From assembly GCA_039105265.1 (NCBI GenBank), contig JAPFFF010000036.1:62001-126000 (forward strand): a stretch of DNA of 64,000 nt. The letters are read 5' to 3'. Below the pieces are notes generated by a model. That model did not search any database, was not told the DNA's origin, and saw nothing but the letters and a program-made list of their open reading frames with translations. Origin of the DNA: Tritrichomonas musculus. Taxonomy: Eukaryota > Parabasalia > Tritrichomonadida > Tritrichomonadidae. Each line of letters starts with the position of its first letter. Position 1 is the first letter of the stretch. Below are positions 52,076-62,280 of the stretch, piece by piece. The position numbers and the translations under genes were made by a program.

Positions 52076-52531
52076 TAGGCTTGTTATTCTGATATCAATT
52101 ATCAGGTTTGGCACTTTTTTTAACTCAGATAATCGATAATAAAATTCTATCGATTGGAACTTTTAATTGATGAATTTGATTATCAAGTATGAAATGTGAT
52201 ACAAAAAAAATATGCTTTTGATATCGAATCTTGATTAATCGAAATTAATACCTGAAAAAACCATTAAAAATAGTATTTTAATGGCATAAAATAAATATAT
52301 TCTAACTTATTATGTAAAAGAAGCAGATTTTATTAAATTTTATAACGGATATGTGAAGTAATCAGTTAAAAAAGTTTACAAAATTTTGATATGTTAAAAA
52401 AATTTCAATATTGATAATCGATCTTTTATTTTTATTCATTATTGATATCAGAGATAAAATTTTTGATTTGATATTGATATCAGAAAAATGGATCAATTAT
52501 CGATATCGAAAATCGAGACTTAACAAGCCTA
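52076..52531. mobile_element. hAT-like MITE, complete, TAGGCTTGTTA ends
   Basis: 456 bp. Ends TAGGCTTGTTA and TAACAAGCCTA; perfect 8-bp target duplication ATTTTCTA at 52068-52075 and 52532-52539. Opposite orientation to the 21-kb copy, with high similarity through the interior (GATAATCGATAATAAA, TTGATTATCAAGTATGAAAT words). Non-coding. Confidence 0.85.
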
Positions 52532-52963
52532 ATTTTCTATTTTTGTATATTTTGCACATATTTAGTTATATTAAAAATTTTAGAGTAATAATTATTACAT
52601 AAATAACTATATAGTTCTATGATGACTTTATTTAGATTTTGAAAATTCCAAACATTTATACGAAAATTTTTATTAATAAAAACAATTATGGTTCAAAATT
52701 AAGCAGATATCATGATTATTAACTATTTTTTTTGGGAATTTGTATAATTATACCTGACATTGTTTTGAATTGAATTTCTAAATTTGTTCTCAATTATTAA
52801 CTTTTAATTATCATCCGCAAGAAAAGTATTTCACAGCAAAACAATACTTTTCTTTTTTTAATGATCAAATCTCAAACCAATTTGACCAAATTAATGTAAT
52901 ATAATTTTATTTTCGCAATTGGATAATGTTCAAAAAGATTGAAAAGCATTTAAAACTTGTGGT

Positions 52964-53474
52964 AAGGGATGGCCAACTTTGGACTCTTTGAATTTTATAT
53001 TATCTCGTTCATTGACAGTCAACGATCAATGATGTTGAGCCCGTTAAGGCTAAAGAAATGAACGACCATTAACGAAGCTTTTAACGTTCAGAAAACAATG
53101 AAAAAACGAACGAGTTAACGTTAGTTCATATTATATTATAAAAAAAATTTAATTTAACTTTTTGAAATATTTTTTCCTCCATTCAATTTTTTTTTACCAT
53201 AAACAAAAAATTAAAAGGCAAGAGTATGAATAAATTTTAGAACAATAATTTTCTAATTCGAAACTAATTAGTATCTGTTTATTATGAACAATTTAAAATA
53301 TTTATAATTTAACTTTGACTTCAATTCGTTGAAATTGAAAAAAGTGAAAAAGTGACATATTTTTTGATGATCATCACTTTCAATTTCATTTGCCACATAT
53401 CATTTCAACGTTTACAACGAAGAACTTTTAAAAGGTTGCTCCGTTATCACTTTTTTCAAAGTTGACAATCCCTA
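52964..53474. mobile_element. hAT-like MITE, (A/T)AGGGAT ends
   Basis: 511 bp, inverted ends AAGGGATGGCCAACTTT and its partner TAGGGATTGTCAACTTT. Flanks CTTGTGGT and CTTGCTGT match at 6 of 8 positions, as for an aged 8-bp target duplication. Relative fragment at 38401. The remainder of the gap 52540-53845 is AT-rich without other features. Confidence 0.7.
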
Positions 53475-53845
53475 CTTGCTGTTTTTGAAATGATATGTAT
53501 AAAAAAAAAAAATTTGAAAGCTGGCCTGTTTTCGGGAAATAAAATATTACTTGAAAAAGTTTTTTTAAGATAGTTTTAAATGCATTTCGATCTTGAAAAA
53601 AGTTAAAAAGACTTTTGGTAAATCAGTTTATCAATGATTTGTTTCTCCTGTTCAAATGAATGGAAATTTCAAGATAAATTAATAAAATAACAAGAATAAA
53701 GAAATTTTACAAGTTAATTAAAAAAAAAATTATTTAATAATATTTAATAATAATTTTCTAAAAAATAGAGATAGCTTATAATCCAAAAAAAAAGAAAGAA
53801 AGCAAATATAAAACTGTTCTAAATGTTATATGTCAAATATAAAAA

Positions 53846-54115
53846 TTAGATTAAAAGGCAGCATTTGGATTGTGAATTATTAGCAACTTCTTTTTCTGTT
53901 TTTGGCTGAATAACTGGATCTTTAGTCACATCAGTTGCAACTTTGTTTTGGTCGCCAAGAATTATTGATCCTTCAGTAATTTCTTCGTTGTCATTATGGT
54001 AATGGACTTGTTTTTGGGCATCAACTGTGATATTTGGCTTATCTATATCACTATCAGCTGGTATTGATGATGAATCTCCAATTGAAAGCTCGGCTTTTTC
54101 TTCTCCTTCGCTCAT
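53846..54115 (-). CDS. Small acidic protein with CaaX box
   Basis: 89 residues, Asp/Glu/Ser-rich, no fold recognised, ending SKCCLLI. The last four residues are the same CaaX box, CLLI, as in the GTPase at 8.9 kb, predicting geranylgeranyl attachment, with a second Cys for possible palmitoylation. Acidic disordered body plus lipid end suggests a membrane-tethered tether or adaptor. Short, so still provisional; no neighbour within 500 nt. Confidence 0.6.
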   Translation of the reverse strand: MSEGEEKAELSIGDSSSIPADSDIDKPNITVDAQKQVHYHNDNEEITEGSIILGDQNKVATDVTKDPVIQPKTEKEVANNSQSKCCLLI

Positions 54116-54623
54116 ATTTTAGAATAATAATAATAAAAGATCGTTATATAATAAAAGAATTTCAATGGTTTATAAAAATTAAATTTCTGAACTTTTGCTC
54201 AAAAAGTAGATTTGACCATCTAAAATTCAATTCAATTTTCCTTTTATAAATAACTTTTTTCTTATAAAAAGTTTTTAGCAATTTTGAATTTATTATTTTC
54301 ATTCAAAAAATAGAATTATAATTATAGAGCTGAAAAATGGAGAAAATCATTTAGATTAACTAAATATAAACGTATTTGTTTTAATATTGTTATTATATAA
54401 AAAATATTAAAAAAATACTTTGATCTCAAATGAAATTGATATTTAAATATGTTTTACAAATACATATTTCTCTATTTATCAAATAAAAATGAGAAAAGAA
54501 AGTATCATTATGCACATTTATCAAATGAAAAATAATGCAATAAAAAAGTTATTCATCCAAAAATTGTATGAAAAAATCGTAAAATTTTGAATTAACCAAA
54601 ATAAGTGATCACTTAATTTCAAT
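54116..54623. other. Intergenic AT-rich, nothing seen
   Basis: Divergent promoter region between the small CaaX gene and the reductase remnant; no repeat or fold recognised. Confidence 0.45.
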
Positions 54624-54629
54624 TCACTT
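54624..54629 (+). promoter_or_regulatory. Initiator-like motif TCACTT
   Basis: 11 nt before the ATG of the aldo-keto reductase remnant, followed by a second TCATAA; fits TCAYTW. Confidence 0.45.
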
Positions 54630-54634
54630 TCATA

Positions 54635-55524
54635 ATGGAAAAGATACCACAACTAGCACTTGGAACATGGAAATCACCAAAAGATAAAGTGACAGAAGCA
54701 GTTCGTTATGCTGTTGAAGAAGCAGGTTATCGTCATATTGTCAGAGCATCCGATTATGGAAATGAACCTGAAATTGGAGTTGCAATTAAAGATCTTCTTT
54801 CTAGAGGAGTTGTCAAACGTGAAGAACTATGGATCACTGCCAAATTATGGAATCAAAACCATCATGCTGAAGATGATGAAGTTGAATGTCGTCAAACTCC
54901 AAATTGATTACATTGATTTGTATATTATGCATTGGCCTCTTTCATTCCAAAAGATGGAAAGTGAATATTTCCCAAAGGACAAAGATGGAAACATATTATT
55001 CGATAACACTGTTGATGTTCATGAAACTTGGAAAGAAACTTGTTAAAAGAATTGGCGTTTCAAACTTCAATATTGAACTACTTGAAAAAGTTCTCCATTA
55101 TGAAGATCTTCAAATAAAACCATTCTGTGACCAAGTTGAATGCCACCTATATTTGCAACAAGAAGCCCTACGAGAATTTTGTGAAAAAAGAGGAATCATT
55201 GTTGGTGGATATTCAGCTTTGGGTTCGGCAGACTTTGCTGCACCAGGTTCTCCAGTTCTCCTCAAAGACACTCTTTTGAATGAAGTTGCTAAGGAAGTTG
55301 GAAAAACAGCAGCACAAACTGAAATTCAATTTTTATACCAACTTGATCCAACAACTTGGATGGTTGCAAAATCAGTTACTCCTTCAAGAATAAAAGAGAA
55401 TAACACTAGATCATTTGAGCTGAACAATGATCAAATGGAAAGACTCAAAGCTAGAAACCGTTGTTACAGATACTGTGATTCTCATCCAGTTTGGCATGTG
55501 ACAGTTTTTGGAGATCATTTTTAA
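54635..55524 (+). pseudogene. Aldo-keto reductase, two frame breaks
   Basis: The sequence follows the AKR order: LALGTWKSP, HIVRASDYGNE, LWITAKLWN (Lys kept), then in a second frame IDYIDLYIMHWPL (catalytic His kept), VHETWKE, then in a third frame VKRIGVSNFN, VECHLYLQQEALREFC, and a C-terminal region with AKSVTPSRIKEN. Frame changes lie near 54,890 and 55,035, apparently small deletions. The usual catalytic Asp position (HIDCAxxYGNE) reads VRAS. AKRs reduce aldehydes and ketones with NADPH; this copy cannot make the whole enzyme. A T27-class run follows at about 55556-55582. Confidence 0.85.
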
Positions 55525-55555
55525 ACAAGTATAAATCACCAAATTAAACTTTGAA

Positions 55556-55588
<33 letters not shown>

Positions 55589-55821
55589 AGACTTATTTAA
55601 AGACAAGGACTAGTGAACTTTTTGAATTCATAAAGATAAATGAGAACAACTTTTTGAATGCTTTGGGTCCAGAAGTCCTTGATTTTTAATATGTCTATTA
55701 GTCAAGTTTCTCTGGAAAAAGAAAGAAAATCTTAATTAATTTCTTAATCTTAATTTTATTTAAATTTATGTAAAAAATTTATTAAAGATATGATCAAAGA
55801 TTATAAATACTGATGTAATTA

Positions 55822-58449
55822 TTAACTTTTCTTGTATATGTTATCATAAATTATTGCTTTGATATAAATATCATTTGTTGCTCTAATTAATTCATTTAGA
55901 TCATCTGTTAATTTACAGTTTTTCCGTAAATAGCTGAGTAAAAAATGAATAATTTCAGCATTTTTCATATTTATTGCAGCTTGTAATGGAGTTTGTTCTT
56001 CAATGAAAAAACTGTCATCTTCAAGAACTGTTTTTATCATTTTCATATTGACGTCTAATTCTGGTTTTGCTAATAAAAGTTGAATAATTTCAATTTTATC
56101 TGAAAGGATGGCGAAATGCATTGTTGTAAGTTCCTCTTCAACAAGCACCTCATTTTTTAATGATTTATCAAATGATTTAATATTTATATCAACCTTAGGA
56201 TTATCTAATATTTCCTTAATAATATTGATATTTCCTTTACGAATTGCAAAATGAAGCAAAGCACGTTGTTTTGATTTGGAGCAATCAAATCTTTTCCACA
56301 TATTCCTAATATTGACATCAATTTTGGGATGATTTAATAAAAGCAAAGCCATATCTTCCTTACTATTTTGGAGAGCAAAAAATAAAGAGTAATTTTCCCA
56401 ACAATAATCATTTGGCTCTTTAATGATATAAGTTGCATTAACATCTATATTTGAATGTGATAATAACAATTCAAAAGTTTTATTCTTATTATTTCTAAGT
56501 GCATTGTTTAATGGCGTTTCAATTATTTTTTTATCTTCATAATAATATACAGTTTTCAGATTAACATCAATATTCTTATGTGATAATAATAAAGATAAGA
56601 TTTCATTACTCGAATTTAATGTTCTAACAGCAGAATTTAATGGAGTTTGTTGATCATCTTCCGTTCTATTTATTCTTTTAACGCTGGCAATTTTGTTTAC
56701 ATCAATTTCTGGATGTGATAATAAAAGTTTAACAATATTAACATCTTTAGTAAATATTGCACTAATTAGTGGTATTGTTTCAACTCTTACCTCATGATTA
56801 TCTTCATATAAAATTGCATTTACATCAATTTTTGGAAATTCTAATAATAATTTAACAGCATCATAATTCTTATTCTGGATGGCTTTTGTTAAAACATTAC
56901 TTGATTCAATATAATTTGCTTTTGTCCGATTATTGAAGCCATATGTGATATTATTAAGCTTAAGATTAACGTCAATACTTGGATGTGATAGCAACATTTT
57001 GAATATTTGTAAATTATACATGCTTAAAGATAATGACAAAGATAATGGAGAATATTCTTCAACATAGTTCTTATTATTTTCATATGAAAACTTCTTCACT
57101 GAAATTGAATTCACATCAATGTTTTCAGTGTTTAATAAAAGCTCTACAATTTTTGGATTGTTATGTAAAATGGCCATGCTAAGCAAAGTAAATGTTTTCT
57201 CATCACTTTTTTCTAAGTCATAATATGAGAATTGGAAATTTACATCAATTCCTGGCTGTTTCAATAACAGTTCTGCAATACTAAATGAATTATTGATAAT
57301 TGCAATTGCTAATGGCGTGAATATTCCTGATAAATCATCAATAACATCACACGTTTTAAAATTGACATCGATTTTACCACTGCTTATGTATTCTTCAACA
57401 AGAAAGAAATAGTCATATTTGCAAAAAACGTAAAAATTGCTTCTATTAAAGAAATTATCTTTTGGAAAGAGAATGAAATTATAATATTTAATACTTTCAC
57501 TTTCAATGAATTCGTCGATATCAATTTGATTTGAAATTATATTTGATTTTATATATAGAACAATATCATTGTGATGACATTTGATTGCTTCCGAAAGGCA
57601 TTCTCTGTATGACTTGTCTTTTGGAAAGATTTTATTATCTTTAAGAATTTTTATGATATCTGGGTTGTTTCCATGAACAGCATATAGCCACAATGATGAT
57701 TTTAACTTAACTTGGTTTTTAATTAAATAGTTGAAAATTTGAATTGAACCGAAAAATGAGGCATACTCAATCAGAGTTGTTTTTTCATCAAGAAGAAATA
57801 TATTTGTTTCATAAATTGAATGATTAATAATAACATTGAGTGGTAATTCATTGCGAGTTATATATGTAATGAATTCATTTAGTAAGTCATTTCGAATTAT
57901 ATAACAAAGTAATGATTCATTTTCTCCTTTTTTACGATTTTCTTCAAAATCTGGATCTTCTTGATCTTCTTCTTCTTGATACTCATAATCATTTTCTTTG
58001 TATTTGTGATTTTCTTCTCTTGATTCAAACTCTTTTATCTCTTTTTTAAAATACTTCTTATATATATTTGAATTCATTATTCTGTTTATGTAAGAATTGA
58101 TATTTAGAATCTTGATTTCAAATAAAAATAAAAGAATTCTTTTGTTTTCATCAAATAAATTTAAAATATCTTCATCTAAAAGATTTTTTGAAAAATAATC
58201 TTTAAAGATTAATAAAACCTTTTCTATTTTAGGGAAAAAGTTCTTTGTTCTATAATGATTGATTGAAATATTATTAATAAAATGTAAGAATAATCTGAAC
58301 TCATTAATATCTCGTGTAATGTTTTGATCTTCGATTAATCTTAATAAATTTTGAAAATGTTCTTCTGCATTATCGTCATCATTTATAAATTCACTAAAAG
58401 TACTCTGTAATTTGATCTTTTCAGATAAATATCTTTGAGTATTCATCAA
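55822..58449 (-). CDS. DUF3447 ankyrin-repeat protein, uninterrupted
   Basis: 875 residues. N-terminal helical half with NINEFRLFLHFINN-like and HYRTKNFF features, an acidic insert (about 140-170), the NESLLCYIIRND signature near 180, then from about 360 at least ten ankyrin repeats of pattern TPLAIAIINNSFSIAELLLKQPGIDVNF and IDVN repeats 34-45 residues apart, with longer insert loops (SVKKFSYENNKNYV). It ends in a clear cap (IYIKAIIYDNIYKKS). Unlike its two split relatives in this window there is no spacer between repeats. Protein-binding adaptor by family; initiator-like TCATTTTT at 58461-58468. Confidence 0.85.
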   Translation of the reverse strand: MMNTQRYLSEKIKLQSTFSEFINDDDNAEEHFQNLLRLIEDQNITRDINEFRLFLHFINNISINHYRTKNFFPKIEKVLLIFKDYFSKNLLDEDILNLFDENKRILLFLFEIKILNINSYINRIMNSNIYKKYFKKEIKEFESREENHKYKENDYEYQEEEDQEDPDFEENRKKGENESLLCYIIRNDLLNEFITYITRNELPLNVIINHSIYETNIFLLDEKTTLIEYASFFGSIQIFNYLIKNQVKLKSSLWLYAVHGNNPDIIKILKDNKIFPKDKSYRECLSEAIKCHHNDIVLYIKSNIISNQIDIDEFIESESIKYYNFILFPKDNFFNRSNFYVFCKYDYFFLVEEYISSGKIDVNFKTCDVIDDLSGIFTPLAIAIINNSFSIAELLLKQPGIDVNFQFSYYDLEKSDEKTFTLLSMAILHNNPKIVELLLNTENIDVNSISVKKFSYENNKNYVEEYSPLSLSLSLSMYNLQIFKMLLSHPSIDVNLKLNNITYGFNNRTKANYIESSNVLTKAIQNKNYDAVKLLLEFPKIDVNAILYEDNHEVRVETIPLISAIFTKDVNIVKLLLSHPEIDVNKIASVKRINRTEDDQQTPLNSAVRTLNSSNEILSLLLSHKNIDVNLKTVYYYEDKKIIETPLNNALRNNKNKTFELLLSHSNIDVNATYIIKEPNDYCWENYSLFFALQNSKEDMALLLLNHPKIDVNIRNMWKRFDCSKSKQRALLHFAIRKGNINIIKEILDNPKVDINIKSFDKSLKNEVLVEEELTTMHFAILSDKIEIIQLLLAKPELDVNMKMIKTVLEDDSFFIEEQTPLQAAINMKNAEIIHFLLSYLRKNCKLTDDLNELIRATNDIYIKAIIYDNIYKKS

Positions 58450-58460
58450 ATAATAATAAA

Positions 58461-58468
58461 AAAAATGA
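58461..58468 (-). promoter_or_regulatory. Initiator-like motif TCATTTTT
   Basis: Minus-strand TCATTTTT 12 nt before the ATG of the 875-residue ankyrin gene. Confidence 0.45.
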
Positions 58469-59461
58469 TGTCAGATTTTTTTCTCAAATTTGAATTGAAT
58501 GAAAAAATGAAAGAATTATATTTCGGTTATTATTTTGGAGTAGGTTTATTATTTTGATATGCAATTTCTAAATTTCCAATTATCATGATAAAAAGATAAG
58601 AAATGTGATATTAAGGTATTTGAAAGTCAAAAGCTAGACTGTTAATTGAATACATTTGAATAAATAATTATTAAAATAAAAAAAAAAAAAAAAGATTTGA
58701 GAGAAAAGTCATTGATTAAGGATAGTATGGGCATTTCTATGAGTTAATAAAAATTATGTTTCTTGAAATTGAATTGAAAGAAATATCAATTATTTATATC
58801 TTGCTAGAGTATTGATAAATTCAATAATTACATATATATTTATTTTCATATAATAATATAATAATAATTTAATAAATTATCAAATGCTTATTATTATTTA
58901 TTATTCGAATTTTGAATATAATCAAGGAGATCTCCTTTCAAAAAATAAAAAGATTCCTCTAAAAAAGTTTATTTTTGAAAGGAGAATTTTATTAGCCAGC
59001 CTAATTAAGGACGAATTTTTCAATACATCATTCAAAATAAATTGCATTTATTTTTTAGTCAAATTATTTTTTTAGTCAAATTATTTGTGAAAACTATAAG
59101 TTTTGTGTCAAAATGGTCAGTACCCAATTTACTATATAAGAGGAACTCTCATCTTGCACAAGTGGAATGCTAACTCACATCGTTTAATTGTCTACAATTG
59201 TGAACTTTTTGATACAAACTTCCATTCTTCCCTGCATTGTTACATCCTATGAATTTTTGATCGTTTTGCATTCAATTTTATTTTCAAGAAAATGATCTAA
59301 AAAACTCGTGAAGTTGTTTCCACAATTGGCAGATTGGCACTCTAGATAGACATCTTTCAAAATGTACTTAAATTTCAAATGCTATTGAAAAAGTTCTGCT
59401 GATGGTTAATTTAATTTTTCTCCTTCTGAAAAGAAATATATAGTTTTTGGTTAACAAAATC
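58469..59461. other. Intergenic with a coding-like remnant
   Basis: At about 59140-59250 the plus strand reads LILHKWNANSHRLIVYNC-like sequence, plausibly a gene remnant of unknown kind. Otherwise AT-rich. Confidence 0.3.
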
Positions 59462-60047
59462 CAGGGATGGTTACCGTTACTAATCGGTAAACATTTAAAC
59501 GTTCTCTACCGTACAGGTATTACCTTTAAAACTGCCAGTATATGGTAATACCAGTACACTTACCGATTTACCGGGAGAAATGTTACCGGAAATGAAGAGA
59601 AACTTTCAGTAAAACATCGGTATTTATTTTTTGATGATATTATAACATACTTTTCAAAAAATCATTCTAAATTAAATTTGTTTGATGCTTGTTATAATGT
59701 CAAAATAGAATACCAGTTTAGTTATATAATTTTAATTTATTTCATTATATAAATTCTATTTTATATTTAATTATCTTAAGCGTAAAAAATATTAAATGTC
59801 ATAGCTTAAAATTTTAACTCAAAATTATAATTATTGTATCAATATGGAATTACCGGTAATTACCAGTAATCATAAAAAAATACATTTTACTACTTTTATG
59901 AAAAAAATCGGTATTAAATTTTTACCGGCGGTTATTTTAAACGTATTTACCGGTACATACTTAATACTCCAAAAAAAATACCAGTATTTACTGCTTACCA
60001 GTAGCATTCCGGTAAACGGTAAAAACTGATCTCGGTAGCCATCCCTG
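59462..60047. mobile_element. hAT MITE with perfect 8-bp duplication
   Basis: 586 bp, ends CAGGGATGGTTACCG and CGGTAGCCATCCCTG, perfect target duplication ACAAAATC at 59454-59461 and 60048-60055. CAGGGATGG is a classic hAT terminus. The interior has many ACCGGTAA/TACCAGTA-type words, which may be subterminal transposase sites. No coding frame. Confidence 0.9.
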
Positions 60048-60349
60048 ACAAAATCTATCCTTTATTAGAAAAAATAGGCAAACCCTTCAATAACAAAATT
60101 ATCAAAGATTATTCATAATTTTGAAAAGAAACATTTTTTATGGGATTCATCATATTATTACAGGTTGCATCATTTTCCCCCACATCTTACCCAGCCGCTA
60201 AGTCTCGATGCCGGCTAGGGCATATGTAGATGACGAAAAAAATTATGTAGAAATGGAAATAATTTCTCGAAAAAAAAAAAAAAAAACTTTTTGAGAGGCT
60301 GATCCACATTTATTTTGAAAATTTTAGAGAAAATTTTCCATTTAAGTTC

Positions 60350-60714
60350 ATGGCATATAGAGGAGAAATGAGTGTGCTGAATAGAGTATTATATGATTCT
60401 AGAGTAGCATTAAGAAAACTTCAAAAAGATGGAATAAATTGTTCTGAAAATGTTCAAAAATTTAAAAAAAAATTGGTGAATTGATTCAGATTCTGGAAAA
60501 AGAAAAACAAAAAGATAGAAATGGAAGAATTGGTTGTCATGCAGCCCAGTTGGCAGACTTACAAATTTTAGTTGATGAATTAATTGATTATAACCAAAAT
60601 CCGACAAATCAAAAGGCTGAATATTTGAGAGGTTTAGCTTCAACAGATGGAACTATAACAGAATTTGTTAAAACAGAAATGAATAAACAGAAAGATCCAC
60701 AATTTAGATTTTGA
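60350..60714 (+). pseudogene. Small helical protein gene with one frameshift
   Basis: Starts ATG at 60350 (MAYRGEMSVLNRVLYDSRVA) and reads 44 codons to a TGA at 60482. The other frame from 60481 to 60714 continues with matching Lys/Glu-rich helix and a clear end (NKQKDPQFRF). A single-base loss in the A9 run at about 60463-60471 explains the change; it could be a real defect or a base-calling error. Otherwise about 121 residues, coiled-coil-like, family unknown. GC-richer patch with AGCCG...CGGCT just upstream (60191-60215). Confidence 0.6.
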
Positions 60715-61890
60715 TATCTTTCAATATTCGTTAATTTCTTTTTTGACTAAGCCTTGGTTTTTGTATTTACAATTGTATACAACTTGTCCGTTTAAAAATT
60801 ACAATTGTAATTACAATTGTAAATACGTTATTTTCTCGATATTAGTTTTTTATTTTTATCTTGATCTACAATTATTTTTTTATATTAAAAATGTTTTAAA
60901 TAATTTAAAAATAAAAAGATAAAATAGTAAAATGTTTTTCAAATTAAATAATATTATTTTTGATTCTTCATAAAATAAAAAAAAATTTATTCGTATTCAA
61001 AAAGTTTCATTGATACTACAAATCAAAAAATCGTTATTTTATGAAAAAAGACGTTAAAAAGACGTTTATAGTATTTGTGATGTAAAAAAAATAAGGCCTA
61101 TTTTTGACAGATTGATTTAACTTTTTTCTCATGATCTACTAATTTGCACATAAATTCTATAAAAACTATAAAAAAAGATTTATTAAATAAATTAATTTCT
61201 CAATTTTAAATTGATTTTAAGCATTTTCACGATTGAACTTTAGAAATGTTTGAGTTTAGTATAGCTAAAAGAAACGTGGCTAGGCGGGAAAATGGCCGAT
61301 GTCTGCTTGGGTGTATCAGTAAATGAAAATTGCTGCAATATGAAAACTGGAACTAAAAAAAATTGAAACTTTTAGAGAGAAAAAAGGCAGAATAAAATAT
61401 AATAATTGATACGATTTTTTGATATTGAATACTTTACAATCATAAATTTGACAAGATTTTGGAGAAAGTAAAATTTTTAAATTCCAAAAATGCTTTGAAG
61501 TATTAAGATTATAAATTGATTTTTCGAACTAAAAAACAGATAATCGGCTCATAAAAGCAATCTACAACAGAGAAAATAAGAAAAGATTAGTATATTTTCA
61601 TATACATATTTTTAAATATATAACATGCAAACTAATGTCAAAAGTTTGCAAAAAAAGATTAAGTTAGTAAATAAACCTTTGTAGCCGGGAGATCACAATC
61701 AAATTAAATTGCGTATTTAACAAAAAATATGAGTAAATGCTTTAAGGCCGATTTTGATTTGAAAAAATAATTAGATAATGTTAGTAAAAAAAGATCAACT
61801 GGCTTTTAAGTTATAAACTCATTGTATTTCCCAAGAAACAAAGTGAAAATAATTCAGATATCTCAGAATTTTTGAATAAAATTCTGATTA
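60715..61890. other. Gene-poor AT-rich stretch
   Basis: Repeated TTACAATTGTAA palindromes at about 60765-60825. A GC-richer patch at about 61270-61320 (GGCTAGGCGGG) is unassigned. No frame. Confidence 0.4.
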
Positions 61891-62280
61891 CAGTAAGGTT
61901 TCAAAATTGGAAAACGTTTCAAAATAGGAAAATCGACTTTTTGAGAAAAAAATTTTCATTAATAAAAATGAAAGAAATAAAGAAATAGAGAGAAAATCTT
62001 GTTTAAACCTGCCATTTTAAGAAATAATATTTCCATGATTAAGTTTATCACACAACTGTTTGCGACATTATATTCATCAAATAGTGCTTTCCTATCTCTA
62101 TTTGAAAAAATGAGCATCATTCAAAAAGTGGATTTTCCATTTTTGCAACGCTATAAAGGAAAATCCAAATTTGAATTAAATTCGTTATTTTGACTTTTAT
62201 TTTAAATTCATTTTAATCGTTTTCTATGAAAAAGTAGATTTTCCTCTTTTGAGACGTTTTTGAATTTTACAACCTTACTG
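61891..62280. mobile_element. Tc1/mariner-like MITE, TA target site
   Basis: 390 bp. Ends CAGTAAGGTT..AAAATT inverted, flanked by TA on both sides; repeats extend about 55 bp with mismatches (CGT(T/C)TCAAAA, GGAAAATC(G/T)ACTTTTT). CAGT start with TA site is the Tc1/mariner pattern. Non-coding. Confidence 0.75.
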
